Positions 7,733 to 19,518 are shown, counted from the stretch's first letter. The stretch is DNA of 64,000 nucleotides from Bradyrhizobium liaoningense (GCF_018130825.1 NZ_JAFCJS010000012.1:62001-126000), one strand, 5' to 3'. Program-made: numbers and translations. Notes: a model not told the origin generated them from the sequence alone.

Positions 7733-9004
7733 ATGCCCCACCCCAACGACCCCAGCCTCCGCTCCTTCATCGAAGTCGATCCCGCCTCCGACTTCCCGAT
7801 CCAGAACCTGCCTTACGGCGTGTTCTCGACAGTGGCCAATCCGACGCCGCGGGTGGGTGTCGCGATCGGCAATTATGTGCTCGATCTCTGGGAGCTGGAG
7901 CAGGACTCGCGGCTCGATGTCGGCCCGCTCGGCGTGTTCTCCGGCGCCTCGCTCAATCCCTTCATGGCGCTCGGACCAAAAGTCTGGACGAAGACGCGGG
8001 CTCGCATCAGCGAGCTCCTGCGCGCGGATCATCCGGAGCTGCGCGACAACGAAGAGCTGCGCAAGCAGACACTGGTGCCGATGCGCGATGCAAAACTGCA
8101 TCTGCCGTTCGCGGTTTCCGGCTATACCGATTTCTATTCCTCGAAGGAGCACGCCACCAATGTCGGCGTGATGTTCCGCGGCAAGGACAACGCGCTGCAG
8201 CCGAACTGGCTGCACATGCCGATCGCCTATAACGGCCGCGCCTCCACCGTCGTGGTCTCCGGCACCAAGGTGAAGCGGCCGCGCGGGCAACTGAAGCCGC
8301 CGAATGTGGAGCTGCCGAGCTTTGGTCCGTGCAAGCGGCTCGATTTCGAGCTGGAGATGGGCGCCGTCATCGGTCAGCCCTCAGCCATGGGCGGCATGCT
8401 CACCGAGAGCCAGGCCGAGGAGATGATCTTCGGCTTCGTGCTGCTCAACGACTGGAGCGCGCGCGACATCCAGCAATGGGAATATGTGCCGCTCGGCCCG
8501 TTCCTGGCAAAAGCGTTCGCGACCTCGATCAGCCCGTGGGTGGTGACGCGCGAGGCGCTGGAGCCGTTCCGCCTGAAGGGGCCGGAGCAGCAGCCGGTGC
8601 CGCTCGATTATCTCAAGCAGGGCAAGCCGCAGAACTACGATGTCGAGCTCGACGTGTCCTTGCGCGCTGCGGGTGCCAATGCGCCCGCCGGCATCAGCCG
8701 CACCAATTTCAAATACATGTACTGGTCCTCGGTGCAGCAATTGATGCACCACGCCTCGAGCGGCTGCGCCATGAATGTCGGCGATCTCTTAGGGAGCGGC
8801 ACCATCTCCGGCCCGGAGAAGAACCAGCGCGGCAGTCTGCTCGAAATCAGCTGGAACGGCACCGAGCCGGTCGAACTGCCCGGCGGCGCCAAGCGCTCGT
8901 TCCTGGAAGACGGCGACAGCCTTGTCATGCGCGGCTGGTGCCAGGGCAACGGCTATCGCGTCGGATTCGGCGAGGTCGAGGGGACGATTTTGGCAGCGGA
9001 GTAG
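7733..9004 (+). CDS. fahA: Fumarylacetoacetase
   Basis: A 423-residue fumarylacetoacetate hydrolase, which cleaves fumarylacetoacetate to fumarate and acetoacetate, the last step of the homogentisate route. It has the N-terminal SH3-like domain of true fumarylacetoacetases (SDFPIQNLPYGVF). The catalytic FAH domain follows, with YTDFYSSKEHATN near residue 125, then FELEMGAVIG and FVLLNDWSARDIQQWEYVPLG, segments that hold the metal-binding acidic residues. I set the start at the ATG at 7733, where family similarity begins; the frame is open further upstream but runs into the palindromic repeat. A maleylacetoacetate isomerase is needed between HmgA and this enzyme and is not encoded in the window. 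Confidence 0.96.
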   Translation: MPHPNDPSLRSFIEVDPASDFPIQNLPYGVFSTVANPTPRVGVAIGNYVLDLWELEQDSRLDVGPLGVFSGASLNPFMALGPKVWTKTRARISELLRADHPELRDNEELRKQTLVPMRDAKLHLPFAVSGYTDFYSSKEHATNVGVMFRGKDNALQPNWLHMPIAYNGRASTVVVSGTKVKRPRGQLKPPNVELPSFGPCKRLDFELEMGAVIGQPSAMGGMLTESQAEEMIFGFVLLNDWSARDIQQWEYVPLGPFLAKAFATSISPWVVTREALEPFRLKGPEQQPVPLDYLKQGKPQNYDVELDVSLRAAGANAPAGISRTNFKYMYWSSVQQLMHHASSGCAMNVGDLLGSGTISGPEKNQRGSLLEISWNGTEPVELPGGAKRSFLEDGDSLVMRGWCQGNGYRVGFGEVEGTILAAE

Positions 9005-9020
9005 CCGCGCGTTCGGGCTT

Positions 9021-9108
9021 CGTAGGGTGGGTTAGCGTTAGCGTAACCCACCTCTTTGGCGTCCGCGGCAGCAGAAGTGGTGGGTTACGCTGCGTAACCC
9101 ACCCTACG
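9021..9108. repeat. GTAGGGTGGG-family palindromic repeat, copy 1
   Basis: A hairpin element with outer arms CGTAGGGTGGGTTA and TAACCCACCCTACG and a shorter inner pair. It fills the gap between the facing 3' ends of fahA and the DUF1272 gene, where it could act as a two-way terminator. Related copies lie at 11241, 29827 and 52401. Confidence 0.8.
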
Positions 9109-9111
9109 AGT

Positions 9112-9423
9112 TCACCGCCTCTCCGGCGGCACGTCGCGCACCCGCGCGCAATGCGCCGCGACGTCCTCGACGCTGTACTTCAGATGTACCCGCTTGTCAG
9201 ATGGCACCTGCCTGGTCGTGCACACGCCCGGCCGCCATTCCTGCGTCGGTCTGATCGGACGCGGGGCAAAGCCGCCGCCGCAGTTCGGGCAGACGTTGAA
9301 GAGCTTCGTCTCGACGCAGTCCGCACAGAACGTGCATTCGTACGAACAGATCCGCGCATTCGGCGCGTCAGGCGGCAGATCGCAATCGCAATATTCGCAG
9401 TTCGGTCGCAGCTGGAGGGCCAT
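9112..9423 (-). CDS. DUF1272-type cysteine-rich zinc-ribbon protein
   Basis: A 103-residue protein whose first 60 residues match the DUF1272 pattern. It starts MALQLRPNCEYCD and continues with several CxxC pairs (CEYCDCDL, CSYECTFCADC, CPNCGG), enough for two zinc sites. The C-terminal 40 residues are an unremarkable extension. The start at 9423 is preceded by GGGAGA; an upstream in-frame start lacks one. The family is widespread and uncharacterised; a small zinc-binding cytosolic protein is all that can be said. Confidence 0.8.
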   Translation of the reverse strand: MALQLRPNCEYCDCDLPPDAPNARICSYECTFCADCVETKLFNVCPNCGGGFAPRPIRPTQEWRPGVCTTRQVPSDKRVHLKYSVEDVAAHCARVRDVPPERR

Positions 9424-9496
9424 GACAAGAGTCTCCCGATTGGCCTGGATCATCGCAGACGGCGCGTGCAGCGCGAAGGCCGTAGTTCCCTCGATT

Positions 9497-9991
9497 TCAG
9501 CCAGCCTTCAAATCCCTCAGCGGCAGCTTCGCGCTTTCCTTCAACCGGTCGAGCACGATCGAGGAGCGCACATGCGCCACGCTCTGGTGCGGCATCAGGA
9601 CGTCGTTGACGAGGTTGGAGAGGCCCTTGAGATCGCGCAGCACGGCTTTGAGCACGTAATCGGCATCGCCCGTCAGCGAATAGGCCTCCTGGATCTCGTC
9701 GATCCGGTTCACCAGTGCACGAAAACGCTTGGAATTGTCCGGCGAGTGCGTCGCAAGTCCCACCTGGATGAAGGCGATCACGCCGAAGCCGAGTGCCTCG
9801 CTGGAAAGATCGGCGTGATAGCCCGATATCACCTTCTCCTCCTCCAGCCGCATCCGCCGCCGCGAGCATTGCGAGGCCGAAAGTCCTGCGAGATCGGCCA
9901 GCTCCTGGTTGGTGAGGCGGCCGTCGTCCTGCAGCGCGGTTAGGATCTTGAGGTCGAAAGCGTCCACGGATATCATGCGTGTTTTGTCCAT
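9497..9991 (-). CDS. Lrp/AsnC-family transcriptional regulator
   Basis: A 164-residue regulator. It has an N-terminal AsnC-type helix-turn-helix (LTNQELADLAGLSASQCSRRRMRLE) and a C-terminal RAM (ligand-binding) domain with the AYSLTGDADY region. It is transcribed away from hppD, with about 106 bases between the starts. The pairing suggests control of hppD, and so of tyrosine breakdown, by an amino acid or keto acid ligand. That is inferred from the divergent layout. Start candidates are the ATG at 9991, used here, and another at 9976; a GTG at 10000 is also in frame. Confidence 0.85.
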   Translation of the reverse strand: MDKTRMISVDAFDLKILTALQDDGRLTNQELADLAGLSASQCSRRRMRLEEEKVISGYHADLSSEALGFGVIAFIQVGLATHSPDNSKRFRALVNRIDEIQEAYSLTGDADYVLKAVLRDLKGLSNLVNDVLMPHQSVAHVRSSIVLDRLKESAKLPLRDLKAG

Positions 9992-9993
9992 TC

Positions 9994-10012
9994 TATGCAC
10001 GGATCATGCATA
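9994..10012. promoter_or_regulatory. Candidate Lrp-type operator between lrp and hppD
   Basis: TATGCA at 9994-9999 and its exact inverted partner TGCATA at 10007-10012 are separated by seven bases. The site abuts the regulator's start codon, so it would suit autoregulation. The total length and symmetry fit an Lrp/AsnC-family binding site. Confidence 0.4.
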
Positions 10013-10097
10013 CAATAGCCAAATCGCGTCCCGTTTGCACGCTCCTTGCGCGTCCGATGAAGGATAGTTCCTCCCAGCAGCCATTTGGGAGAGCAGC

Positions 10098-11216
10098 ATG
10101 GGTCCGTTTCCGCACGATGCACCGCCGGCCACGATCAGCGCCGACAATCCGATGGGCACCGACGGCTTCGAGTTCGTCGAATATGCGCATCCCAATCCGG
10201 GCGAGCTGCACGCGCTGTTCAAGCTGATGGGCTATGCGCCCGTCGCGCGCCACAGAACGAAGAAGATCACGGTCTACCGCCAGGGCGACATCAACTATCT
10301 CGTCAACGAGGAGCCCGGCACCCACGGTTTCGAGTTCGTCGCCGCGCACGGCCCCTGCGCGCCGTCGATGGCATTCCGCGTCGTCGATGCGAAGGCGGCC
10401 TATGACCGCGCGATTTCGCTCGGCGCCGAGCCCGCCGATGTATCATCGGCGCAGAAGACGCTCGACGTGCCCGCGATCAAGGGCATCGGCGGCAGCCTGC
10501 TTTATCTGGTCGATCGCTACGGCGCGAAGGGCTCGGCCTATGATGCCGAGTTCGAATGGTTAGGGGCGCGCGATCCGCGCCCCGCGGGTGCCGGCCTGTT
10601 CTATCTCGACCATCTCACCCACAACGTCCATCGCGGCCGCATGGATGTCTGGGCCGGCTTCTATGAGAAGCTGTTCAACTTCCGCCAGATCCGCTTCTTC
10701 GACATCGAGGGCCGCGCCTCCGGCCTGTTCTCGCGCGCGCTGACCAGCCCGGACGGCAAGATCCGGATTCCGATCAACGAGGACGCCGGCGATTCCGGCC
10801 AGATCGAGGAATATCTCAAGACCTATCGCGGCGAGGGCATCCAGCACATCGCCTGCGGCTGCCGCGAGATCCACGGCACGATCGAAGGCCTGCGCGCGGC
10901 CGGCCTGCCTTTCATGCCGTCACCGCCGGAGACCTATTTCGAGAAGATCGATGCGCGGCTGCCCAAGCATGGTGAAGACGTTGCGCGGCTCCAGAAGAAC
11001 GGCATCCTGATCGACGGCGAAGGCGTGGTCGACGGCGGCCAGACCAAGGTGCTGCTGCAGATCTTCTCGGCCAACGCGATCGGCCCGATCTTCTTCGAGT
11101 TCATCCAGCGCAAGGGCGATGACGGCTTTGGCGAGGGCAATTTCAAGGCCCTGTTCGAATCGATCGAGGAAGACCAGATCCGGCGCGGGGTGCTGAAGGT
11201 GGGGAACGCGGCGTAA
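10098..11216 (+). CDS. hppD: 4-hydroxyphenylpyruvate dioxygenase
   Basis: This iron enzyme converts 4-hydroxyphenylpyruvate to homogentisate, supplying HmgA. It is 372 residues with two vicinal-oxygen-chelate domains. The three iron ligands are visible in the second domain: His172 (DHLTHNV), His250 (GIQHIA) and Glu334 (FFEFIQRKG). The ending GDDGFGEGNFKALFESIE is the family's C-terminal signature. It is monocistronic: a divergent Lrp regulator lies upstream and a palindromic repeat downstream. It joins the hmgA-fahA row functionally, although the regulator and DUF1272 genes separate them. Confidence 0.97.
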   Translation: MGPFPHDAPPATISADNPMGTDGFEFVEYAHPNPGELHALFKLMGYAPVARHRTKKITVYRQGDINYLVNEEPGTHGFEFVAAHGPCAPSMAFRVVDAKAAYDRAISLGAEPADVSSAQKTLDVPAIKGIGGSLLYLVDRYGAKGSAYDAEFEWLGARDPRPAGAGLFYLDHLTHNVHRGRMDVWAGFYEKLFNFRQIRFFDIEGRASGLFSRALTSPDGKIRIPINEDAGDSGQIEEYLKTYRGEGIQHIACGCREIHGTIEGLRAAGLPFMPSPPETYFEKIDARLPKHGEDVARLQKNGILIDGEGVVDGGQTKVLLQIFSANAIGPIFFEFIQRKGDDGFGEGNFKALFESIEEDQIRRGVLKVGNAA

Positions 11217-11240
11217 GGTCTTAGCCTCACGCACACTGCC

Positions 11241-11331
11241 GTAGGGTGGGCAAAGCGAAGCGTGCCCACGACTTCTTTGTCTCTCACGGAGAAATGGTGG
11301 GCACGGCGCTTCGCGCCTTTGCCCACCCTAC
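11241..11331. repeat. GTAGGGTGGG-family palindromic repeat, copy 2
   Basis: The outer arms GTAGGGTGGGCAAAG and CTTTGCCCACCCTAC-type and the inner CGTGCCCAC/GTGGGCACG pair form a two-tier hairpin. It separates the facing ends of hppD and the CoA-transferase gene. It is very close in sequence to the copy at 52401-52494. Confidence 0.85.
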
Positions 11332-11353
11332 GAGATCTTTGCCGGGGCTGGAT

Positions 11354-12460
11354 TTATCGCTTCCACGCCTTCGTCACCGCGGTGATCTCCGCCGCCTCCG
11401 GCTCGCGCACCGCGGACGGCGTGCGTGAGAATCGCGGCGCCGGCGCCGGCTGTTTCACGCCGTGGCGCTCGACGAAGACGTTGCGGGCGACCATGTGCGG
11501 ATGCTCCGTCGCTTCCGACATGGTCAGCACCGGCGCGAAGCAGATGTCGGTGCCTTCCATGATCTTGCACCAGTCCTCGCGCGTCTTGCTCTTGAACACG
11601 GCCTTCAGCTTTTCCTTCAGCGCCGGCCAGGCCTTGGGATTCATCTGCGCGTCGAAATCCGCGTCCGTCAGGCCCGCGTGCTCGCGCAGCAGCGCGTAGA
11701 ACTGCGGCTCGATCGAGCCGATCGAGACGAAATGGCCGCAGGCACATTCATAGACGCCGTAGAAATGCGCGCCGCCGTCGAGGAAGTTCTGGTTGCGACC
11801 CTCGGTCCAGCGGCCGAGCGTGGTCATGTCGAAGAAGAACGACATCAGCGAGGCCGCGCCGTCGCACATCGCGGCATCGACCACCTGCCCCTTGCCGGAC
11901 CTCGAGGCTTCCAGCAGCGCTGCGAGCACGCCGACGACGAGATAGAGCGCGCCGCCGCCGAAATCGCCGACCAGGTTGAGCGGCGGCACCGGTGCTTCCT
12001 TCGTGCCGATCGCGGCGAGCGCGCCGGTGATGGAGATGTAGTTGATGTCGTGACCGGCGGCGTTGGCGAGCGGGCCTTCCTGGCCCCAGCCGGTCATGCG
12101 GCCGTAGACGAGTTTTGGATTGCGCGCGAGCACGACGTCCGGCCCGAGGCCGAGCCGCTCCATCACGCCGGGGCGAAAACCCTCGACCAGCGCGTCGGCG
12201 CTGGCGAGCAGATCGAGCACCTCTGCGATCGCTGTCTTGTCCTTGAGATCGAGCTCGATCACCTTGCGGCCGCGGCCTGCCACCGACTTCATGCTCTTCT
12301 TCGCGCCGACGCGGTCGAGCGTGACGACGTCGGCGCCCATGTCGGCCAGCATCATGCAGGCGAACGGGCCGGGTCCGATGCCGGCGAATTCGACGACGCG
12401 GAAGCCCGAGAGCGGGCCGGCGGTGCGGATGGAGGAGTTTTGGGAGGGTTTATCGAGCAC
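11354..12460 (-). CDS. CaiB/BaiF-type CoA transferase (AMACR-like)
   Basis: A family III CoA transferase or racemase of 368 residues. The N-terminal GFRVVEFAGIGPGPFACMML and GADVVTLDR segments, the later VEGFRPGVMERLGLG motif (with AMACR-type character) and the GHDINYI region fit alpha-methylacyl-CoA racemase-like members. These act on 2-methylacyl-CoA esters; other family members transfer CoA between acids. I placed the start at a GTG (12460) preceded by GAGGAAACAACAAC. It lies downstream of the coxSLM operon on the same strand, but a terminator at about 12600 separates them, so it probably has its own promoter. Substrate not determined. Confidence 0.88.
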   Translation of the reverse strand: MLDKPSQNSSIRTAGPLSGFRVVEFAGIGPGPFACMMLADMGADVVTLDRVGAKKSMKSVAGRGRKVIELDLKDKTAIAEVLDLLASADALVEGFRPGVMERLGLGPDVVLARNPKLVYGRMTGWGQEGPLANAAGHDINYISITGALAAIGTKEAPVPPLNLVGDFGGGALYLVVGVLAALLEASRSGKGQVVDAAMCDGAASLMSFFFDMTTLGRWTEGRNQNFLDGGAHFYGVYECACGHFVSIGSIEPQFYALLREHAGLTDADFDAQMNPKAWPALKEKLKAVFKSKTREDWCKIMEGTDICFAPVLTMSEATEHPHMVARNVFVERHGVKQPAPAPRFSRTPSAVREPEAAEITAVTKAWKR

Positions 12461-12596
12461 GTTGTTGTTTCCTCGGGTCGCGGGCAGGTGCCGGTGATCC
12501 GGCAAACGCCTCACGTTGCTCTTGGGGGCGAGTTAATCGGCTGATTAACTTTTCCCGCCTTCCCGCCAGCGAGGCAAGCGGTTTTCATGCCGCATG

Positions 12597-12631
12597 GGCA
12601 AAATAAAACGGCGCGCACCGAAGTGCGCGCC
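12597..12631 (-). terminator. Rho-independent terminator of the cox operon
   Basis: On the minus strand, a GC-rich stem GGCGCGCAC and GTGCGCGCC with a TTCG loop is followed by a T-rich run (GTTTTATTTT). It lies about 37 bases beyond the coxM stop. This is a textbook intrinsic terminator. Confidence 0.85.
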
Positions 12632-12667
12632 GCGGAAAATTTGCGTCGAGGCGCTGGCGCGGGATTG

Positions 12668-13468
12668 TCAGCCCGCAGCAGCCACCGCGCGCTGCGCCAT
12701 CACCTTGACGAGGTTGGCGCGGTACTCGGCGGTGCCGTGGATGTCCGCCAGCAATCCGCTCGCGGGAATGCTGATGCTGTCGAGTGCGGACGGGGACCAG
12801 TTCGCCTTCAGCGCAGCTTCGATGGCGCCAACCCGCATCACCCCGCTCTGCGACGCCCCGGTCGCGGCGACGCGGATCTCGCCGGATTTCGTCTGCGCGA
12901 CGAACACCGCGGTGAGCGCGAAGCGCGAAGCGGGATGCCGCATCTTGGCATAGCCCGCCTTCGCCGGAACCGGGAACGAGACGGCAGTGATGATCTCGCC
13001 GTCTTCGAGCGCCGTGGTGAACAGGCCCTTGAAGAAATCGCCGGCCGCGATCGACCGCTTGTTGGTCTTCACGGTGGCGTCGAGCGCGAGCAGCGCGGCC
13101 GGATAGTCCGCGGCGGGATCGTTGTTGGCGATCGAGCCGCCGATCGTGCCGCGATAGCGCACGGCGGGATCGCCGATCAGCGACGCCAGATAGGCGAGCG
13201 CGGGAATCGCCTTCTTCGCGGTGTCGCTGGTCGCCACATCGTAATGCGGCGTGGCGGCCTTGATCGTCAGCGTGTCGCCGGAGGCCTCGACGCCGATCAT
13301 GTCCTTGATCTTGCCAAGGTCGATGACGTCAGAGGGTCCTGCGAGGCGCTGCTTCATCACCGGAAGCAGCGTCTGGCCGCCGGCAAGGAATTTGGCCTCG
13401 CTGCTCTTGCCGAACAGGCTGGCGGCCTCGTCCACGGAGGAGGCGCGATGATATGTGGTCTGGTACAT
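12668..13468 (-). CDS. coxM: Molybdenum hydroxylase FAD subunit (CoxM-like)
   Basis: The 266-residue FAD-binding subunit of a carbon-monoxide-dehydrogenase-type molybdenum hydroxylase. Both FAD motifs are visible: FLAGGQTLLP near residue 30 and TIGGSIANND near residue 110. The C-terminal CO-dehydrogenase flavoprotein domain follows. It starts 15 bases after the large-subunit stop, with GGGAGGAACG as ribosome site, and is the last gene of the S-L-M operon. It would pass electrons from the iron-sulfur subunit to an acceptor. Whether the enzyme uses CO or another substrate is decided by the large subunit. Confidence 0.9.
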   Translation of the reverse strand: MYQTTYHRASSVDEAASLFGKSSEAKFLAGGQTLLPVMKQRLAGPSDVIDLGKIKDMIGVEASGDTLTIKAATPHYDVATSDTAKKAIPALAYLASLIGDPAVRYRGTIGGSIANNDPAADYPAALLALDATVKTNKRSIAAGDFFKGLFTTALEDGEIITAVSFPVPAKAGYAKMRHPASRFALTAVFVAQTKSGEIRVAATGASQSGVMRVGAIEAALKANWSPSALDSISIPASGLLADIHGTAEYRANLVKVMAQRAVAAAG

Positions 13469-13483
13469 GTTCGTTCCTCCCTC

Positions 13484-15826
<2,343 letters not shown>

Positions 15827-15910
15827 GTCTGGTCCTCCCGACCGGAAATTGTTTTGACCGCGCTGTCCATCGACAGCTGCGGCGGTGGTTCTGCTTTCGA
15901 GGCGTGCCGC

Positions 15911-16396
<486 letters not shown>

Positions 16397-17075
16397 GGCG
16401 TACTCCTCCCGAATGTTTGTAGTTATTCTAATTAGAGACAGCGCGAACGGAACTTTGCAACTGGGATTTTGGTGACCGCGCGTCATGGAAAGGTCATCGT
16501 GGCTGCTCTCGCAGATGTGCGATTCGGCCACGACATGTCGTGCCGCCACCAGCGCATGGCGCGACCTTGCAATGAGCCCAGCGAAAACGGTGTCCACGTC
16601 GTCAGATGCGGCCTGCGCTCAACCGCGATCGCGCGAAGCGCTGGCCTTGAGCTCTGGCCTTGGACGTCGCGCTCCTCGCGCGTCGCTTCTCCCTTTGATG
16701 CCTTGTTCCTTGTCACGAATAGGAGCACGCGCTCACGCCCTTGTAATCGCGATCTTGGTAGTAGGCGGAAGCGAGCTAAGTCGTTGATTTTGCTTACGGC
16801 GATGCAGCAAATCGTTGCCGACCGGCCGCGCCGGCCGGGTGTTGCAATCCACTCCGTCATTCCGGGGCCCGAGCGGAGCGAGGGGAGCCCGGAATCCATC
16901 GGGCGGCGGAGTCCGCCGGTAAATGGATTCCGGGCTCGCGACTTCGTCGCGCCCCGGAATGACGTTGAGTAAATGAGACGTCAGAAAAAGAGGCCTAGTA
17001 CTTCCTGGCGATTGATCGCAGCCGGACGTCCCCCTAGTCGAACCGTACAAGCAACGGTCAAAAGGGATGGAAGCG
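16397..17075. other. Intergenic region between coxS and coxG
   Basis: About 680 bases without a credible gene; the open frames here lack ribosome sites and family similarity. Upstream of coxS lies an AT-rich stretch with a perfect ten-base palindrome, TCTAATTAGA (16427-16436), a possible regulator site. A palindromic repeat occupies 16855-16964. Promoters for both divergent genes should be here, but I cannot place them with confidence. Confidence 0.5.
16855..16964. repeat. Palindromic repeat (CGTCATTCCGGGGC type)
   Basis: The outer arms CGTCATTCCGGGGC and GCCCCGGAATGACG are exact complements. Inner CCCGGAATCCAT pairs with ATGGATTCCGGG around a GGCGGAGTCCGCC hairpin. This forms a cruciform-capable element of about 110 bases. 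It differs in sequence from the GTAGGGTGGG family. Confidence 0.85.
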
Positions 17076-17525
17076 ATGCAGATGAACGACAGTCAGCGGA
17101 TCCCGGCGTCGAAGGCCACGGTGTGGGCTGCGCTCAACGATCCCGATATTCTCAGGCGCTGCATTCCCGGCTGCCAATCGCTCGAGATGGCATCGCCGAC
17201 GGAGATGACGGCGACCGTGGTGCTGAAGGTCGGTCCGGTGAAGGCGACGTTCAGCGGCAAGGTGACGCTGACCGACATCGATGCGCCCAACGGCTATCGC
17301 ATCGTCGGTGAGGGCGCCGGCGGCGTCGCCGGCTTTGCCAAGGGCGGCGCGAAGGTCAGGCTGGAAGAAGAATCGCCTGACGTCACCATCCTGCATTACG
17401 AGGCCGACGCGCAGATCGGCGGCAAGCTCGCGCAGCTCGGCTCGCGCCTGATCGACTCGACGTCGCGCAAACTCGCCGCGAATTTCTTCGAAAGTTTTGC
17501 GGCGGTGGTAGCGCCATCATCGTGA
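17076..17525 (+). CDS. coxG: CoxG-like SRPBCC protein
   Basis: A 149-residue protein of the CoxG (carbon monoxide dehydrogenase subunit G) branch of the SRPBCC fold. It has the N-terminal IPASKATVWAALNDPDIL and RRCIPGCQSLE segments, then GPVKATFSGKVTLTDID, GAGGVAGFAKGGAKVRL and a closing LGSRLIDSTSRKLAANFF. CoxG is not a true subunit: in Oligotropha it helps anchor the enzyme to the membrane, and related proteins may bind lipid carriers. It faces away from the coxS promoter across a 680-base gap and probably serves the same enzyme. Start uncertain: ATGs at 17067, 17076 and 17082 are all in frame, sharing one purine-rich site. Confidence 0.88.
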   Translation: MQMNDSQRIPASKATVWAALNDPDILRRCIPGCQSLEMASPTEMTATVVLKVGPVKATFSGKVTLTDIDAPNGYRIVGEGAGGVAGFAKGGAKVRLEEESPDVTILHYEADAQIGGKLAQLGSRLIDSTSRKLAANFFESFAAVVAPSS

Positions 17526-17798
17526 CCGATGCACGGGGGACAAATCGGATTGCGGCGCGATGCTGCCGTAATCCGGCGGCGCATTTCGAGCTGAAAAATA
17601 CGGGCAAGACGCAAGGCAGGACAACGAGATGAGCAGCGAAAGCCGCCGATGATCTGCACTACTACCTTCCGCCTATACTAAGCGCGAAAAGGCGATGCTG
17701 TAATTTCGAACGATGGCTCGCAGATGAACTGCGCATCACGAGCGCAGCGCGCTCAGGCGCCCAACGAGGCGTTCACAACAACATCGCGGAGGGAATAC

Positions 17799-19514
17799 AT
17801 GACCTTTGGAACGAAGGGCTTCTTGGCCGGCATCTCCATGATTGCGATGCTCGCCGCCGCTACATCCGGCACTCGCGCTAACGAGACCGTGCTCAAGGCG
17901 CAATCCGATTCGAACCAGTGGGCCGTCGCCGGCCACGACTACGGCAACACGCGCTTCAGCCCGCTGAAGCAGATCAACACCGAGAACGCCGGCAAGCTGA
18001 CGCTCGCCTATTCGTTCTCGCTGGCATCGCTGCGTTCGAATGAATCCTCGCCGATCGTCATCGGCAACACGCTCTACGTTTCGAGCTCGTGGGGCCCGAA
18101 ATACGTGTACGCGCTCGATGCGGCCACCGGCGCGCGCAAGTGGACCTGGGAGCCCGACATTCCCGAGGACGTGCTGCAATACGCCTGCTGCGACGTGAAC
18201 AATCGCGGCGTGACCTACGCTGACGGCAAGATTTTCGTCGGCCGTCTCGACGGCAAGCTGACGGCGCTCGATGCCGCGACCGGCAAGGTGCTGTGGACGA
18301 CGAAGGTGGTCGATTACAAGCAGGGTTCCGTCATCACCTCGCCGCCGCTCGTCGTGCGCGACAAGGTCATCACCGGTTTCGGCGGCGGCGAATACGGCGT
18401 GCGCGGCTCGCTGCAGGCCTTCGACATCAACACCGGCAAGCAGGTATGGCAGACCTTCACCGTTCCTTCGCCGGATGAGCCCGGTGGCGACACCTGGAAG
18501 GGCGATTCCGCCCAGCATGGCGGCGGCGCGGCCTGGCTGGTCGGCTCCTACGATCCGAAGAGCGACACGGTCTATTGGGGCACCAGCAATCCCGGCCCGT
18601 GGAACACCGCTGTGCGCTCGACCGGCGACGGCAATTTCGGCAAGCTGACCAACCTCTATACCGCTTCGACGGTGGCGTTCGATCCCAACACCGGCAAGAT
18701 CAAGTGGCACATCCAGACCACGCCGGCCGATGCCTGGGACTATGACGGCGTCAACGAAGCCGTGCTCGCGGATCTGAAGATCGGCGGTAGCACCGTTCCG
18801 GCACTGATGAAGGCGGATCGCAACGGCTATTTCTTCGTCGCCAACCGCGAGACCGGCAAGGTGTTGTCGGCGGAGAAGTACGTGTTCTCCAACTGGGCCA
18901 AGAAGTGGGACATCGCCACGATGCGCGCGGTCGAGGATCCCGACAAGCGTCCCGGGCCGAATCATCCCGCCAAGGACATCTGCCCGAACCTGATCGGCGG
19001 CAAGAACTGGCAGCCGATGTCGTTCAACCCGCAGACCGGCCTCGTCTACATCCCGTCCAACAATGTCTGCATGGACTGGTCGGTCAGCGACGTCGCCTAC
19101 AAGCGCGGCGTGTTCTATCTCGGCGCCGAGTTCCCGACCAAGGAAGGCCCCGGCGGCTTCCTCGGCGAGCTCGTGGCCTGGGATCCGGTCGCGCAGAAGA
19201 AGGTCTGGTCGATCAAGGAAGACCTGCCGTTCAACGGCGGCACGCTGACCACCGGCGGCGGTCTCGTGTTCGCCGGCAACATCCATGGCGACTTCCGCGC
19301 CATCGATGCGAAGTCCGGCAAGGTGCTGTGGAGCAAGAATCTCGGCTCCGGCATCGGCGCAGGTCCGGTGACCTATCAGGTCGACGGCAAGCAATATGTC
19401 GCCATCGTCGTCGGCCGCACGGCTGCGCTGCCTGCGTTCCTGGGCGAGGTAGGAAAGAAGATGACGGCCGCAGCTCCCGAGGGCGGTTCGCTCTTTGTGT
19501 TCTCCGTCCAGTGA
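17799..19514 (+). CDS. PQQ-dependent alcohol dehydrogenase with lanthanide-type active site
   Basis: A 571-residue periplasmic quinoprotein of the methanol/ethanol dehydrogenase class, with a signal peptide ending near residue 27. The beta-propeller carries the adjacent-Cys disulfide (C130-C131, in YACCDVNNRG) that stacks on PQQ. It also has the catalytic Asp314 followed two residues later by Asp316 (WDYDGVNE). The extra Asp is the accepted marker of lanthanide-binding enzymes of the XoxF/ExaF kind; calcium enzymes have Ala there. Whether the natural alcohol is methanol, ethanol or a larger one is open. GGAGGG precedes the ATG at 17799. A strong terminator follows, and the electron-acceptor fusion gene lies 139 bases downstream. 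Confidence 0.92.
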   Translation: MTFGTKGFLAGISMIAMLAAATSGTRANETVLKAQSDSNQWAVAGHDYGNTRFSPLKQINTENAGKLTLAYSFSLASLRSNESSPIVIGNTLYVSSSWGPKYVYALDAATGARKWTWEPDIPEDVLQYACCDVNNRGVTYADGKIFVGRLDGKLTALDAATGKVLWTTKVVDYKQGSVITSPPLVVRDKVITGFGGGEYGVRGSLQAFDINTGKQVWQTFTVPSPDEPGGDTWKGDSAQHGGGAAWLVGSYDPKSDTVYWGTSNPGPWNTAVRSTGDGNFGKLTNLYTASTVAFDPNTGKIKWHIQTTPADAWDYDGVNEAVLADLKIGGSTVPALMKADRNGYFFVANRETGKVLSAEKYVFSNWAKKWDIATMRAVEDPDKRPGPNHPAKDICPNLIGGKNWQPMSFNPQTGLVYIPSNNVCMDWSVSDVAYKRGVFYLGAEFPTKEGPGGFLGELVAWDPVAQKKVWSIKEDLPFNGGTLTTGGGLVFAGNIHGDFRAIDAKSGKVLWSKNLGSGIGAGPVTYQVDGKQYVAIVVGRTAALPAFLGEVGKKMTAAAPEGGSLFVFSVQ

Positions 19515-19518
19515 CCAC

